Shown one piece after another: positions 1 through 7,827 of a stretch of DNA of 64,000 bases; position 1 is the first letter of the stretch; each line of letters starts with the position of its first letter. The DNA is from Lichenicola sp964247725 (GTDB lineage Bacteria > Pseudomonadota > Alphaproteobacteria > Acetobacterales > Acetobacteraceae), in assembly GCA_964247725.1 (NCBI GenBank), contig CAXTVM010000015.1, positions 5,513 through 69,512 on the forward strand, written 5' to 3'. The position numbers and the translations under genes are program-made. The notes beneath the pieces are model-generated. The model saw only the letters and a program-made list of their open reading frames with translations, ran no database searches and was not told the origin of the DNA.

Positions 1-1117
1 TGGCGCAGATCGCGGCCGGCCCGTCCCACGGCTCCATCACCGCGTTGCAGTACTGGAACATCGCGTCGTGCGCGGGCTTGGTCCGGCCGTCCTGCGACAG
101 GGCGGCGGGCACCAGCAGCGCCTTGGCCATCGGCGCGTCGCGGCCGGTGAAGGTCAGCAGCTCGAACACGTTGTCGAGCGTCGCGGTGTCGGAGCCGCCG
201 GCCTGGATCACCGGCTTCACGTCGTCCATGTACGGGTCGAGCAGCGGGTCGGCGAGCCGGGTCTCGTGGCTCTTCATCCAGTTGGTGTTGCCCGACACCG
301 TGTTGATCTCGCCGTTGTGGGCGAGCTTGCGGAACGGCTGCGCCAGCTTCCAGGTCGGGAAGGTGTTGGTCGAGTAGCGCTGGTGGTAGATCGCGAAGCG
401 GCTGACGAAGCGGGGATCGAGCAGGTCGGGATAGAAGTCGGTCAGGTTCTCGGCCAGGAACATGCCCTTGTAGATCAGCGACCGGCAGGACAGCGAGCAG
501 ATGTAGAACTCGCCGATCTGCGCCGCGATCACCTGCCGCTCGATGCGCCGCCGGATCACGTAGAGGTCACGCTCGAACTCCGCCTCCGACGCTCCGCGCT
601 GGTTGCGGATCATGATCTGCTCGATCTCGGGCCGGGTGGCGTTCGCCTTCTCGCCGATGCAGGCGGTGTCGATCGGCACCTGACGCCAGCCGTAGATGGC
701 GTAGCCGAAATGCAGGATCTCGCTCTCGACGATCTGCCGGCAGCGCTCCTGCGCGCCGAGGTCGGTCTTGGGCAGGAACACCTGGCCGACCGCGATCAGC
801 CCGCCGTCGGTCTTGTTGCCGGTACGGCCGATGGCGTCGGCGAAGAAGTCCTGCGGGATCTCAAGGTGGATGCCGGCGCCGTCGCCGGTCTTGCCGTCGG
901 CGTCGACCGCGCCGCGGTGCCAGACCGCGCGCAACGCGGCGATGGCGGCCTCGACGATGTCGCGCCGCGGCCGGCCGTCGAGGGCGGCGACCAGGCCGAC
1001 GCCGCAGGCGTCGTGCTCCATCGACGGGTCGTAGCTGTCGTGGAGGACGGCCGCATTGGCGGCCCAGGCGGCGACGAACCCGGGTCCGGTCTCCGCATCG
1101 GTTTGGATGGCGGTCAT
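1..1117 (-). CDS. gltB: Glutamate synthase large subunit, N-terminal part (runs off the window)
   Basis: This is the amidotransferase end of the large subunit of NADPH-glutamate synthase, which takes ammonia from glutamine and passes it to 2-oxoglutarate. Translation from the ATG at 1117 gives an alphaproteobacterial-style propeptide followed by EHDACGVG. The Cys of that motif is the class II (Ntn) amidotransferase nucleophile, exposed after propeptide removal. Further recognisable stretches are HRGAVDADGKTGDGAG, RYSTNTFPTW and HNGEINTVSGN, all typical of the glutaminase domain. About 372 codons are present; the FMN/Fe-S domains lie outside the window. It follows gltD on the same strand, separated by a 215-bp spacer that is almost filled by palindromic repeat R1, so co-transcription is likely. 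Confidence 0.96.
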   Translation of the reverse strand, partial: MTAIQTDAETGPGFVAAWAANAAVLHDSYDPSMEHDACGVGLVAALDGRPRRDIVEAAIAALRAVWHRGAVDADGKTGDGAGIHLEIPQDFFADAIGRTGNKTDGGLIAVGQVFLPKTDLGAQERCRQIVESEILHFGYAIYGWRQVPIDTACIGEKANATRPEIEQIMIRNQRGASEAEFERDLYVIRRRIERQVIAAQIGEFYICSLSCRSLIYKGMFLAENLTDFYPDLLDPRFVSRFAIYHQRYSTNTFPTWKLAQPFRKLAHNGEINTVSGNTNWMKSHETRLADPLLDPYMDDVKPVIQAGGSDTATLDNVFELLTFTGRDAPMAKALLVPAALSQDGRTKPAHDAMFQYCNAVMEPWDGPAAICA

Positions 1118-1130
1118 GGCGATACCCCAC

Positions 1131-1316
1131 GGCTACCGCGTTCAAGGAGAAGGCCAGGACGCTGCCCTGGACCCGCTGGGGCCGCGGGCCCCAAACCCCG
1201 ATTCGCAAGGAGATGGTTCCTGCTTTGAGGTATGACCTCAACGAATCGGGGCCTGGGGCCCGCGGCCCCAGCGGGGTCCAGGGGCAAAGCCCCTGGCCTC
1301 CTTCCCGATGCGGCGG
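1131..1316. repeat. Long GC-rich palindromic repeat R1, between gltD and gltB
   Basis: Two long inverted arms flank a loop of about 35 bp. The left arm starts GGCTACCGCG, runs through AGAAGGCCAGG and GGACCCGCTGGGGCCGC to CCCCGATTCG. The right arm begins CGAATCGGGG and returns through GGCCCGCGGCCCC, GGGGTCCAGGGGC and CCCCTGGCCTCC to GATGCGG. The same arms recur at eight other sites in the window (R2-R9). It lies in the spacer between two genes of one operon, so the transcript would carry a very stable hairpin between gltD and gltB. Whether it is a DNA-level element (MITE/REP-like) or acts on RNA is not known from the sequence. Confidence 0.85.
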
Positions 1317-1331
1317 CGAGTGGGTGCCGGC

Positions 1332-2792
1332 TCATTCCGCGGCGACCTGCAGGGGAGCCTCGACCGGGCGGCGTTCCAGCCAGCGGTGGATCTGCTCGGC
1401 GGCGTCGCGGCCGTCGCGGATCGCCCACACCACCAGGCTGGCGCCGCGCACGATGTCGCCGGCGCCGAACACGCCCGGCAGGCTGCTCATGAAGCTGGCC
1501 TGGCCGACCTTCAGCGTGCCCCAGCGCGACACCTCCAGCGCCGGCTCGTTCCACAGCACCGGCAGCGGCTCGGGGTCGAAGCCCAGCGCCTTGATGACGA
1601 GGTCGGCGGGAAGCGTGTGGCCGCTGTTCTCGACCGGATCGACCGACTGCCGGCCGGTGGCGTCGGCCAGCCCCAGACGCATCCGCACGGCCCGCACCGC
1701 CGTCACCCGACCGTCGCCCAGGAACGCTTCCGGCGCGGCCAGCCAGACGAACTCGACTCCCTCTTCCTCGGCGTTCTTCACCTCGCGCAAGCTGCCCGGC
1801 ATGTTGGCGCGGTCGCGGCGGTAGAGGCACTTCACCGAGGCCGCGCCCTGGCGGATCGCGGTGCGCACGCAGTCCATCGCGGTGTCGCCGCCGCCGATGA
1901 CCACGACGTGCTTGCCCGCCGCGTCCAGCTCGCCGCTCTCGAACGCCGGCACCGCGTCGCCGAGCGAGAGCCGGTTGGAGGCCGTCAGGTAGTCGATCGC
2001 CTTGACGATGCCGGGCAGGCCCGAGCCGGGGCCGCCGAGCGCCCGGCTCTCGTAGACGCCGGTGGCGAGCAGCACCGCGTCGTGGCGGGCGCGCAGCGTC
2101 GAGAAGGCGATCTCGTGCGGGCCGTCGACGGCGCCGACGCCGCGGCCGAGATGGAAGCTGATGCCGCCCTCCTCCATCAGCGCGTGGCGGCGCAGCACGA
2201 TCTCCTTCTCCAGCTTGAAGCCGGGGATGCCGTAGATCATCAGGCCGCCGACGCGGTCGTGGCGGTCGTACACGTGCACCTGGTAGCCGCGGCGGCGCAG
2301 CTGCTCGGCCGCCGCGAGGCCGCCGGGACCGGCGCCGACGATGCCGATCGAGGCGGTGCGCTCGGCGGACGGCCGGATCGGCTTCACCCAGCCCTGCTCC
2401 CAGGCGTTGTCGGTGACGAAGCGCTCGACGGCGCCGATGGTGACGCTCTCGAAGCCCTTCTCGATGACGCAGTTGCCCTCGCAGAGACGGTCCTGCGGGC
2501 AGATGCGGCCGCAGATCTCGGGGAAGTTGTTGGTGGCGGCGCTGACCTCGTAGGCCTCGGCGAGGCGGCCCTCGGCGGTGAGCTTCAGCCAGTCGGGGAT
2601 GTTGTTGGAAAGCGGGCAGTGCACCGAGCAGAACGGCACGCCGCACTGCGAGCAGCGGCCGGACTGGGTCTCGGCCGTGCTGGTGTCGAAGTCGCGATAG
2701 ATCTCGGCGAAGTCCTGCCGGCGGTCGGACGCGCCGCGCTTGGCCGGCTGGCGCTGCTGCACGGACACGAACTGCAGCATGCGATCCGCCAT
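1332..2792 (-). CDS. gltD: Glutamate synthase [NADPH] small subunit
   Basis: The 486-residue protein has the layout of GltD. An N-terminal cysteine cluster (GRCSQCGVPFCSVHCPLSN, then CGRICPQDRLCEGNC) holds the 4Fe-4S centres. An FAD-binding GAGPGGLAAAEQL motif follows at about residue 150, and an NADPH-binding VIGGGDTAMDC motif at about residue 275. It feeds electrons from NADPH to GltB in the ammonia-assimilating GS-GOGAT cycle. Length and motif order match the family. It is the upstream gene of gltD-gltB on the minus strand, and its ATG is preceded by a weak purine-rich region (AGGCAAGGGA). Confidence 0.97.
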   Translation of the reverse strand: MADRMLQFVSVQQRQPAKRGASDRRQDFAEIYRDFDTSTAETQSGRCSQCGVPFCSVHCPLSNNIPDWLKLTAEGRLAEAYEVSAATNNFPEICGRICPQDRLCEGNCVIEKGFESVTIGAVERFVTDNAWEQGWVKPIRPSAERTASIGIVGAGPGGLAAAEQLRRRGYQVHVYDRHDRVGGLMIYGIPGFKLEKEIVLRRHALMEEGGISFHLGRGVGAVDGPHEIAFSTLRARHDAVLLATGVYESRALGGPGSGLPGIVKAIDYLTASNRLSLGDAVPAFESGELDAAGKHVVVIGGGDTAMDCVRTAIRQGAASVKCLYRRDRANMPGSLREVKNAEEEGVEFVWLAAPEAFLGDGRVTAVRAVRMRLGLADATGRQSVDPVENSGHTLPADLVIKALGFDPEPLPVLWNEPALEVSRWGTLKVGQASFMSSLPGVFGAGDIVRGASLVVWAIRDGRDAAEQIHRWLERRPVEAPLQVAAE

Positions 2793-2866
2793 TGCCTGGG
2801 TCCCTTGCCTCGCGCGGCGCCTCGAATTCGAGCGTCCATCACGATAACGGGACGACCGGTCTGGTT

Positions 2867-2890
2867 AAAAGACAGCGCCCCTGTCTTTTT
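2867..2890 (-). terminator. Intrinsic terminator (near-symmetric)
   Basis: A perfect 9-bp stem AAAAGACAG/CTGTCTTTT closes a 5-nt loop CGCCC and is flanked by A and T runs. On the minus strand the hairpin is followed by TTTTAA, and it sits about 75 bp past the stop of the epimerase gene, so it most likely ends that transcript before gltD. It would also work on the plus strand. Confidence 0.75.
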
Positions 2891-2963
2891 CCCAGATTCC
2901 GGCGGCACGGGGATGATGGCGATGCCGGCAGGCGGGTGAAAAGAGGCCGGAACGGTCCTTTCG

Positions 2964-3911
2964 TCAGCTCGGCAGCGTCATCCGGCCGCCGCCGGGACGG
3001 TAGCGTGCCAGATAGGACGGCACCACCATCTCGACCGGGGTCGGCACGATGCCCAGCTCGTGCAGGCCGGCGGCGCCGGGCGAGACCACGTTGTCGACCG
3101 ACAGCATCGCCAGCTGGTCGCGGGTCAGCGGCTTGCCGGGCAGGCGCTCCAGGATCGTCGCCTGCAGCCGCGCCAGCGCCGGCGGGATCTCGATCAGCGG
3201 CCGGGTGCGGTGCATCTCGGCCAGCATCCAGGCCAGCAGCTCGCGGAAGGTCCAGACCCGCGGACCGCCCAGCTCGTAGAGCCCGCCGCGCGGCGCGCCG
3301 TCGGCCACCACGGCGCGCACCGCGTCGGCGACGTCACCGACATAGACCGGCTGCATCCGGGTGCCGCCGCTGAACACCGGCATCACCGGCGAGATCCGGG
3401 CCAGGCCGCCGAACCGGTTGAAGAAGCTGTCCTCCGGCCCGAACACCAGCGACGGCCGCAGCACGACCGCATCCGGGAACGCGGCGGTCACCGCCGCCTC
3501 GCCGCCGGCCTTGCTGCGCCCGTAGGCGGCGGGGCTGTCGGGCGAGGCGCCGATCGCCGACATCTGCACCATGCGGCGGACGCCGGCCAGCGCCGCCAGG
3601 CGGGCGATCCGCCCCGGGCCCTCCACCTGCAGGCGCTCGAAGTCGCCGGGCCGCGCCTCGGCCAGGATGCCGACCAGGTTGACGACGATGTCGGCCCCCT
3701 CGACGGCGCGGGAGACGGTCGCCTCGTCGGCGAGCGAGCAGTAGAGCGGCACGATCTGGGCGACGTCGCCCATCGAGCGCAGCTCGTTGGCGCGCGCGGT
3801 GCGGCGCACGGCGACCCGCACCACGTGGCCGTCGGCGGCCAGCCGCCGCACGATGTAGCGTCCGAGGAAGCCGGAGCCGCCGAACACGGTCGCCACGCTG
3901 CGGGTTGCCAT
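2964..3911 (-). CDS. NDUFA9-like NAD(P)-dependent epimerase/dehydratase (complex I-associated type)
   Basis: The 315-residue protein is an atypical short-chain reductase. It begins with a nucleotide-binding motif VFGGSGFLGRYIVRRL at residues 8-23, followed by DIVVNLVGIL, QMSAIGA and a degenerate active site around YGRSKAGGE. This pattern fits the alphaproteobacterial homologues of NDUFA9, the accessory NADH dehydrogenase subunit that binds NAD(P)H without turnover; the same fold also includes NAD-dependent epimerases. Start chosen at ATG 3911: the reading frame stays open further upstream, but the Rossmann motif sits at the usual position from this Met. It is followed by a clear terminator at 2867-2890. 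A generic NAD(P)-dependent epimerase is the alternative call. Confidence 0.85.
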   Translation of the reverse strand: MATRSVATVFGGSGFLGRYIVRRLAADGHVVRVAVRRTARANELRSMGDVAQIVPLYCSLADEATVSRAVEGADIVVNLVGILAEARPGDFERLQVEGPGRIARLAALAGVRRMVQMSAIGASPDSPAAYGRSKAGGEAAVTAAFPDAVVLRPSLVFGPEDSFFNRFGGLARISPVMPVFSGGTRMQPVYVGDVADAVRAVVADGAPRGGLYELGGPRVWTFRELLAWMLAEMHRTRPLIEIPPALARLQATILERLPGKPLTRDQLAMLSVDNVVSPGAAGLHELGIVPTPVEMVVPSYLARYRPGGGRMTLPS

Positions 3912-3974
3912 GGGATGGAGATCCTCGGGGAAAGTGGGGTGGCCGACCGGAGCAACGCCGCCGCCGGGCGGCAG

Positions 3975-4003
3975 TTGACGGCGGCCGGCCACGCCTCTAC
4001 ATC
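3975..4003 (+). promoter_or_regulatory. Sigma-70-type promoter of the tRNA-Leu gene
   Basis: A -35 box TTGACG (3975-3980) and a -10-like box TACATC (3998-4003) are separated by exactly 17 bp. The mature tRNA begins about 43 bp downstream, leaving a short 5' leader for RNase P removal. It overlaps the region just upstream of the divergent epimerase start. Confidence 0.6.
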
Positions 4004-4045
4004 GCCCCCACCACCCGCGGCCCCGTCGGCCGCGGTTGCCCCTGG

Positions 4046-4132
4046 GCCCAGGTGGCGGAATTGGTAGACGCGCAGGTTTCAGGTATCTGTGGCCGCAAGG
4101 TCGTGGAAGTTCGAGTCTTCTCCTGGGCACCA
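4046..4132 (+). tRNA. tRNA-Leu, anticodon CAG
   Basis: The 87-nt gene folds as a class II (long variable arm) tRNA. The acceptor stem GCCCAGG pairs with CCTGGGC, with discriminator A and an encoded CCA (4130-4132). The D-arm region is GCGGAATTGGTAGACGCGC. The anticodon stem CAGGT/ATCTG closes loop TTCAGGT with CAG at 4080-4082. The variable arm is GGCCGCAAGGTC-like, and the T-arm carries GTTCGAGTC. It reads CUG leucine codons, which are very common in this high-GC DNA. Palindromic repeat R2 begins 18 bp after the CCA end. Confidence 0.97.
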
Positions 4133-4149
4133 AGGACACATCGGGACGC

Positions 4150-4310
4150 AAGGCCAGGGCCCTGCCCTGGACCGCGCCCAAGGGCCCGCGGTCCTTGGAA
4201 CCCGATCCATAAGAGCATACCCCTTAGCGAATCGGGGTCTGGGGCCGTCGTGCGCCAGCGCGCTTCGCGTGAAGGCCCCAGTGGGGTCCAGGGGCAGAGC
4301 CCCTGGCCTT
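4150..4310. repeat. Long GC-rich palindromic repeat R2, between tRNA-Leu and rnd
   Basis: The left arm AAGGCCAGGGCCCTGCCCTGG leads to ...CCCGATCC, followed by a loop with TAAGAGCATACCCCTTAG. The right arm is CGAATCGGGG...GGGGTCCAGGGGC...CCCCTGGCCTT. The right half has an extra segment (GTGCGCCAGCGCGCTTCGCGTG) that is also seen in R9. The 3' end abuts the start of the RNase D gene, so that gene has no conventional Shine-Dalgarno sequence. Confidence 0.82.
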
Positions 4311-4318
4311 CCTTGCAT

Positions 4319-4972
4319 ATGATGACCATCACGCAGTTCATGCCGAACGCCACCATCCACCTGCACCGCAACGACCTGCCGGACGGGCTCGACCTCGGCG
4401 CCTCGGTGGCGGTCGACACCGAGACGATGGGGCTGCTGCCGCAGCGCGACCGGCTGTGCCTGGTGCAGCTGTCGGCGGGCGACGGCGTGGCGCACCTGGT
4501 GCAGATCGTGCCGGAGCGGCTGGGCGGCAGCGGCGACCACCCGAACCTGAAGCGGCTGCTGGCCGATCCCGGCGTGGTCAAGCTGATGCATTTCGCCCGC
4601 TTCGACGTCGGCGTGCTGCAGCATGCGCTGGACGTCACGGTGGCGCCGGTGCGCTGCACCAAGATCGCGGCCAAGCTGGTGCGCACCTTTACCGACCGGC
4701 ACGGGCTGGCGCAGCTCTGCCGCGAGCTGCTGGGCGTCGACCTGAGCAAGCAGCAGCAGACCTCCGACTGGGGCGCCAACGCGCTGTCGCCGGAGCAGCT
4801 CGCCTACGCGGCCTCGGACGTGCTGCACCTGCATGCGCTGTGGGCGAGGCTGGAGGCGCTGCTGGTGCGGGAGCGGCGGCTGGAGCTGGCGGAGGCGTGC
4901 TTCGCGTTCCTGCCGGCGCGGGCGCGGCTCGACCGGCTCGGCTACGAGGAGCCGGACATCTTCGCGCATTGA
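4319..4972 (+). CDS. rnd: Ribonuclease D (short alphaproteobacterial type)
   Basis: This is a DEDD-family 3'-5' exoribonuclease of about 217 residues. Exo I motif is VAVDTETMGLLP (D and E), exo II is MHFARFDVGVL, and exo III is the YAASDVLHLHALW stretch (Y and D, DEDDy type). It trims 3' ends of tRNA and other stable RNA precursors. Its place directly after tRNA-Leu fits that role, although such neighbourhood may be chance. It lacks the HRDC domains of the E. coli enzyme, as short alphaproteobacterial versions do. Two adjacent in-frame ATGs (4319, 4322) and one at 4340 could start it; palindrome R2 ends just before, so no ribosome site decides between them. Confidence 0.93.
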   Translation: MMTITQFMPNATIHLHRNDLPDGLDLGASVAVDTETMGLLPQRDRLCLVQLSAGDGVAHLVQIVPERLGGSGDHPNLKRLLADPGVVKLMHFARFDVGVLQHALDVTVAPVRCTKIAAKLVRTFTDRHGLAQLCRELLGVDLSKQQQTSDWGANALSPEQLAYAASDVLHLHALWARLEALLVRERRLELAEACFAFLPARARLDRLGYEEPDIFAH

Positions 4973-5186
4973 CCGGTCGGTTGACGGGGTCGGGCGGCGG
5001 TGGCCATACAGGCCGGCTCCCGTCCGGCGACAGGCGACGGCCGGGCCCTGGCCCCCTGGAACGGTGCATGCCGGACATGACCATGAACGAGCGGATGCAC
5101 GGGTGAGCCCGCCGGACGAGACGCCGCGGACGGCCGGCGCGCCCGGGCCTGGTCCCCGGTTGGTCACGGACGCGGCACGGCGGCGG

Positions 5187-5918
5187 ATGAGCCTGCCGCA
5201 GACCGGCGGCGGGCTGCGGCGGCTGCCGAACTCAGGACAGATCGCGCGCCGGCGGCGGCTGCTGCGCTGGACCAAGTGGCTGCTGCCGGCGGGCGCGCTG
5301 CTGCTGCTGGCCTCGATCGCGGCGTGGCCGGAGATCCAGCGCTCGCTGGGGACGGCGCGGATCGGGCTGGCGCAGGCCGGCCGGGTGCGGCTCGACTCCG
5401 GACGCATGCTGGGCGCCCGCTATCGCGGGCTGGACGGCCGCGACCGCCCCTACATGATCACCGCCGCCGAGGCGCAGCAGGTGTCGGCGCCGGCGGCCGA
5501 GCGGAGCCGGGCGCAGCCAGCCGGCGGCGGGTCGGGCGACCGCATCAACCTGACCCGTCCGGTCGCCGACACGCTGGGCCAGGGCGGCCAGTGGGTCCGC
5601 ATCAGCGCCCGCGACGGGATCTACGTGCAGCGCGCCGAGATCCTGGACGTCGCGCGCGACGTCACGCTCTATCGCGACGACGGCATCATGATGACCAGCC
5701 CGGTGGCCGATTTCGACGTCAAGCGCGGCATCGTCGCCTCCGACGACTGGGTGCATGCGGAAGGGCCGTTCGGCGTGCTGGACGCGCAGGGCTACGTGCT
5801 GTCGCAGCGCGACGGGCTGGCGCAGTTCAGGGGGCCGGCGCGGCTGGTGCTGAACGACGACCGCATCGCCCGTCCGGCGGCGGGCCCGGCGCCGGCCGGC
5901 CGGCCGGGAGGCGCCTGA
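5187..5918 (+). CDS. lptC: LPS export ABC transporter periplasmic protein LptC
   Basis: A single N-terminal membrane helix (WLLPAGALLLLASIAAWPEI) follows a basic segment (RRRRLLRWTK). A periplasmic domain then carries the LptC-like stretch YMITAAEAQQ, INLTRPVADT, DGIYVQRAEILDVARDVTLYRDDG and WVHAEGPFGVLDAQGY. It links LptB2FG to LptA in moving lipopolysaccharide across the periplasm. ATG 5187 gives 243 residues; an in-frame GTG at 5103 would add 28 residues without known features. The stop overlaps the start of lptA (TGATG), which implies translational coupling. Confidence 0.92.
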   Translation: MSLPQTGGGLRRLPNSGQIARRRRLLRWTKWLLPAGALLLLASIAAWPEIQRSLGTARIGLAQAGRVRLDSGRMLGARYRGLDGRDRPYMITAAEAQQVSAPAAERSRAQPAGGGSGDRINLTRPVADTLGQGGQWVRISARDGIYVQRAEILDVARDVTLYRDDGIMMTSPVADFDVKRGIVASDDWVHAEGPFGVLDAQGYVLSQRDGLAQFRGPARLVLNDDRIARPAAGPAPAGRPGGA

Positions 5919-7045
5919 TGCGGGCGGTGGCGGCGACGCGGCTGGCGTTCCTGCTCGCCCTCGTCGGGGCGGCGCTGCCGCAGCGTGCCGCGGCGCAGCA
6001 GATCGACCTGTCGCACGGCGGCCAGATCACCGTCACCGCGGTCGGCGGCTTCGACTGGAACCAGAACGCGCAGACCGTCACCGCCTATGGCAGCGCGCAG
6101 GCGGTGCGCGGCGGCGTCACCGTGACCGCGGACCGGCTGATCGCCTACTACCGCAAGAAGCCCGCCGCTCCCGGCGCGGCCAGGGCGTCGACCCCCGCTC
6201 CAATCGCCCCCGCATCGGCCTCTGCGGCCGGTCCCCCGTCGGCCGCCGCTCCCGCTCCCACGGCGTCGACCGCGCTGGCCGGGTCGCTGCCGGCGGCGGC
6301 GGCGGACCCAACGGCGGAGAACCCGCTCGGCGTGCCGGCGGCGCCGGGTGGCGGATCGGCACCCGGCCTGCTGCCCGGCGGCGACGACAGCTCGGCCAAC
6401 GAGATCTACCGGCTCGAGGCGGTCGGGCACGTGCACATCTTCACCGCCACCCAGCAGGCGCTCGGCGACCACGGGATCTACGACATCGACCAGGCGGTGA
6501 TGGTGCTGACCGGGCACGACCTGCGCCTGATCACGCCCACCGACCTGCTGACCGCGCGCGACCAGATGGAGTACCACTCGCAGACGCGGATCTCGATCGG
6601 GCGCGGCGACGCCGTCGTCACCACCAACGACGGCCGCCGCATCCGCGCCGACGTGCTGGTCGGCTACAGCGCGCCCCCTGCCCCGCCGGCGCCTGGGGCC
6701 GCCAAGACCGCCGCCAGGCCGCCGGCGCCGGTGAACGGCCAGGACCCGATCGGCAGCACCGGCAAGCTGGAGAAGGTGAACGCGTTCGGCCGCGTGGTGG
6801 TGCGCACGCAGACCGAGACGGTGCGCGGCGACCGCGGCGTCTACGTGCCGGACAGCGGCATTGCGCGGGTGGTCGGCAGCGTCCACATCACGAGGGGCCA
6901 GAACCAGCTGAACGGAGCGGCGGCGATCATCAACATGCACACCGGCGTCGCCACCATGACCGAGGACCCGGGCGCCCGCGTTCAGGGGCTCATCGTGCCC
7001 AACGAGACGCAGGGGCCGCCCGGGCCAGGCGGGGCGTCGCGGTGA
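5918..7045 (+). CDS. lptA: LptA-family LPS transport periplasmic protein with a large Ala/Pro-rich insertion
   Basis: A Sec signal peptide (LAFLLALVGAALPQRAAAQ, cleavage near residue 26) precedes an OstA-like domain: ITVTAVGGFDWNQNAQTVTAYGSAQAVRGGVTVTADRLIAYY. The domain then breaks. Residues of about 81-157 are a low-complexity Ala/Pro/Ser/Gly stretch, after which the beta-jellyroll repeats resume (EIYRLEAVGHVHIF, VLTGHDLRLITPTD, RIRADVLVGY). LptA usually has about 180-200 residues; this one has 375. It should form the periplasmic bridge for LPS. The insertion lies after the first repeats and probably loops out. It sits in the lptC-lptA-lptB chain with overlapping codons on both sides. Confidence 0.92.
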   Translation: MRAVAATRLAFLLALVGAALPQRAAAQQIDLSHGGQITVTAVGGFDWNQNAQTVTAYGSAQAVRGGVTVTADRLIAYYRKKPAAPGAARASTPAPIAPASASAAGPPSAAAPAPTASTALAGSLPAAAADPTAENPLGVPAAPGGGSAPGLLPGGDDSSANEIYRLEAVGHVHIFTATQQALGDHGIYDIDQAVMVLTGHDLRLITPTDLLTARDQMEYHSQTRISIGRGDAVVTTNDGRRIRADVLVGYSAPPAPPAPGAAKTAARPPAPVNGQDPIGSTGKLEKVNAFGRVVVRTQTETVRGDRGVYVPDSGIARVVGSVHITRGQNQLNGAAAIINMHTGVATMTEDPGARVQGLIVPNETQGPPGPGGASR

Positions 7046-7818
7046 ACGAGATCAAGCCGCAGCGCTACGAGGCCGCCGGCTCGGACGCGCACCGGCTGGC
7101 AGGGCTGCACGCGCACGGCGTCGGCAAGACCTACCGCAAGCGCGACGTGGTGCGGAACGTCTCGATCCACGTCCGCCGCGGCGAGGCGGTCGGGCTGCTG
7201 GGTCCGAACGGCGCCGGCAAGACCACCACCTTCTACATGATCGTGGGCCTGGTGCAGCCCGACACCGGCTCGATCAGCCTGGACGGCGCTGACATCACGC
7301 AGCTGCCGATGTACAGGCGGGCCCGGCTCGGCATCGGCTACCTGCCGCAGGAAGCCAGCATCTTCCGCGGCCTCAACGTCGAGCAGAACGTCATGGCGGC
7401 GCTCGAGGTGGTGGAGCCGGACGCCGACCGCCGCGACGCCATGCTGGACGAGCTGCTGGCGGAGTTCGGCATCGGCCACCTGCGGCGGGCGCCGTCGCTG
7501 GCGCTGTCCGGCGGCGAGCGCCGGCGGCTGGAGATCGCGCGGGCGCTGGCGAGCCAGCCCAACTACATCCTGCTGGACGAGCCGCTGGCCGGCATCGACC
7601 CGATCGCGGTGGGCGAGATCCGCGACCTGGTGTCGCACCTGAAGCACCGCGGCATCGGCGTGCTGATCACCGACCACAACGTCCGCGAGACGCTGGAGAT
7701 CATCGACCGCGCCTACATCATGCACGGCGGCCAGGTGCTGATGGAGGGGGCGCCGCACGAGGTGGTCGCCCACGAGGACGTCAGGCGCGTATATCTCGGG
7801 GAAAGATTTTCGTTGTAG
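7042..7818 (+). CDS. lptB: LPS export ABC transporter ATP-binding protein LptB
   Basis: The 258-residue ABC ATPase has Walker A GPNGAGKTTT, a Q-loop region GYLPQEASIFRGL typical of LptB, signature LSGGERRRLEIARAL, Walker B YILLDEPLAGIDP, and the switch histidine in VLITDHNV. It powers extraction of LPS from the inner membrane with LptFG (not in this window). The start is GTG at 7042, overlapping the lptA stop (GTGA). An N-terminal extension of about 25 residues precedes the ABC core, as in other alphaproteobacterial copies. Confidence 0.97.
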   Translation: MNEIKPQRYEAAGSDAHRLAGLHAHGVGKTYRKRDVVRNVSIHVRRGEAVGLLGPNGAGKTTTFYMIVGLVQPDTGSISLDGADITQLPMYRRARLGIGYLPQEASIFRGLNVEQNVMAALEVVEPDADRRDAMLDELLAEFGIGHLRRAPSLALSGGERRRLEIARALASQPNYILLDEPLAGIDPIAVGEIRDLVSHLKHRGIGVLITDHNVRETLEIIDRAYIMHGGQVLMEGAPHEVVAHEDVRRVYLGERFSL

Positions 7819-7827
7819 CGTCGCGGC

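Noticed and set aside
68..1228. Long plus-strand open frame over gltB
   Set aside because: It is rich in Arg/Gly/Ala with no domain, and lies opposite the conserved gltB frame. It is a GC-driven shadow.
1140..1315. Repeat copies as intrinsic terminators
   Set aside because: The hairpins are strong, but no copy is followed by a T run, copies occur between genes of one operon, and the arms are far longer than terminators.
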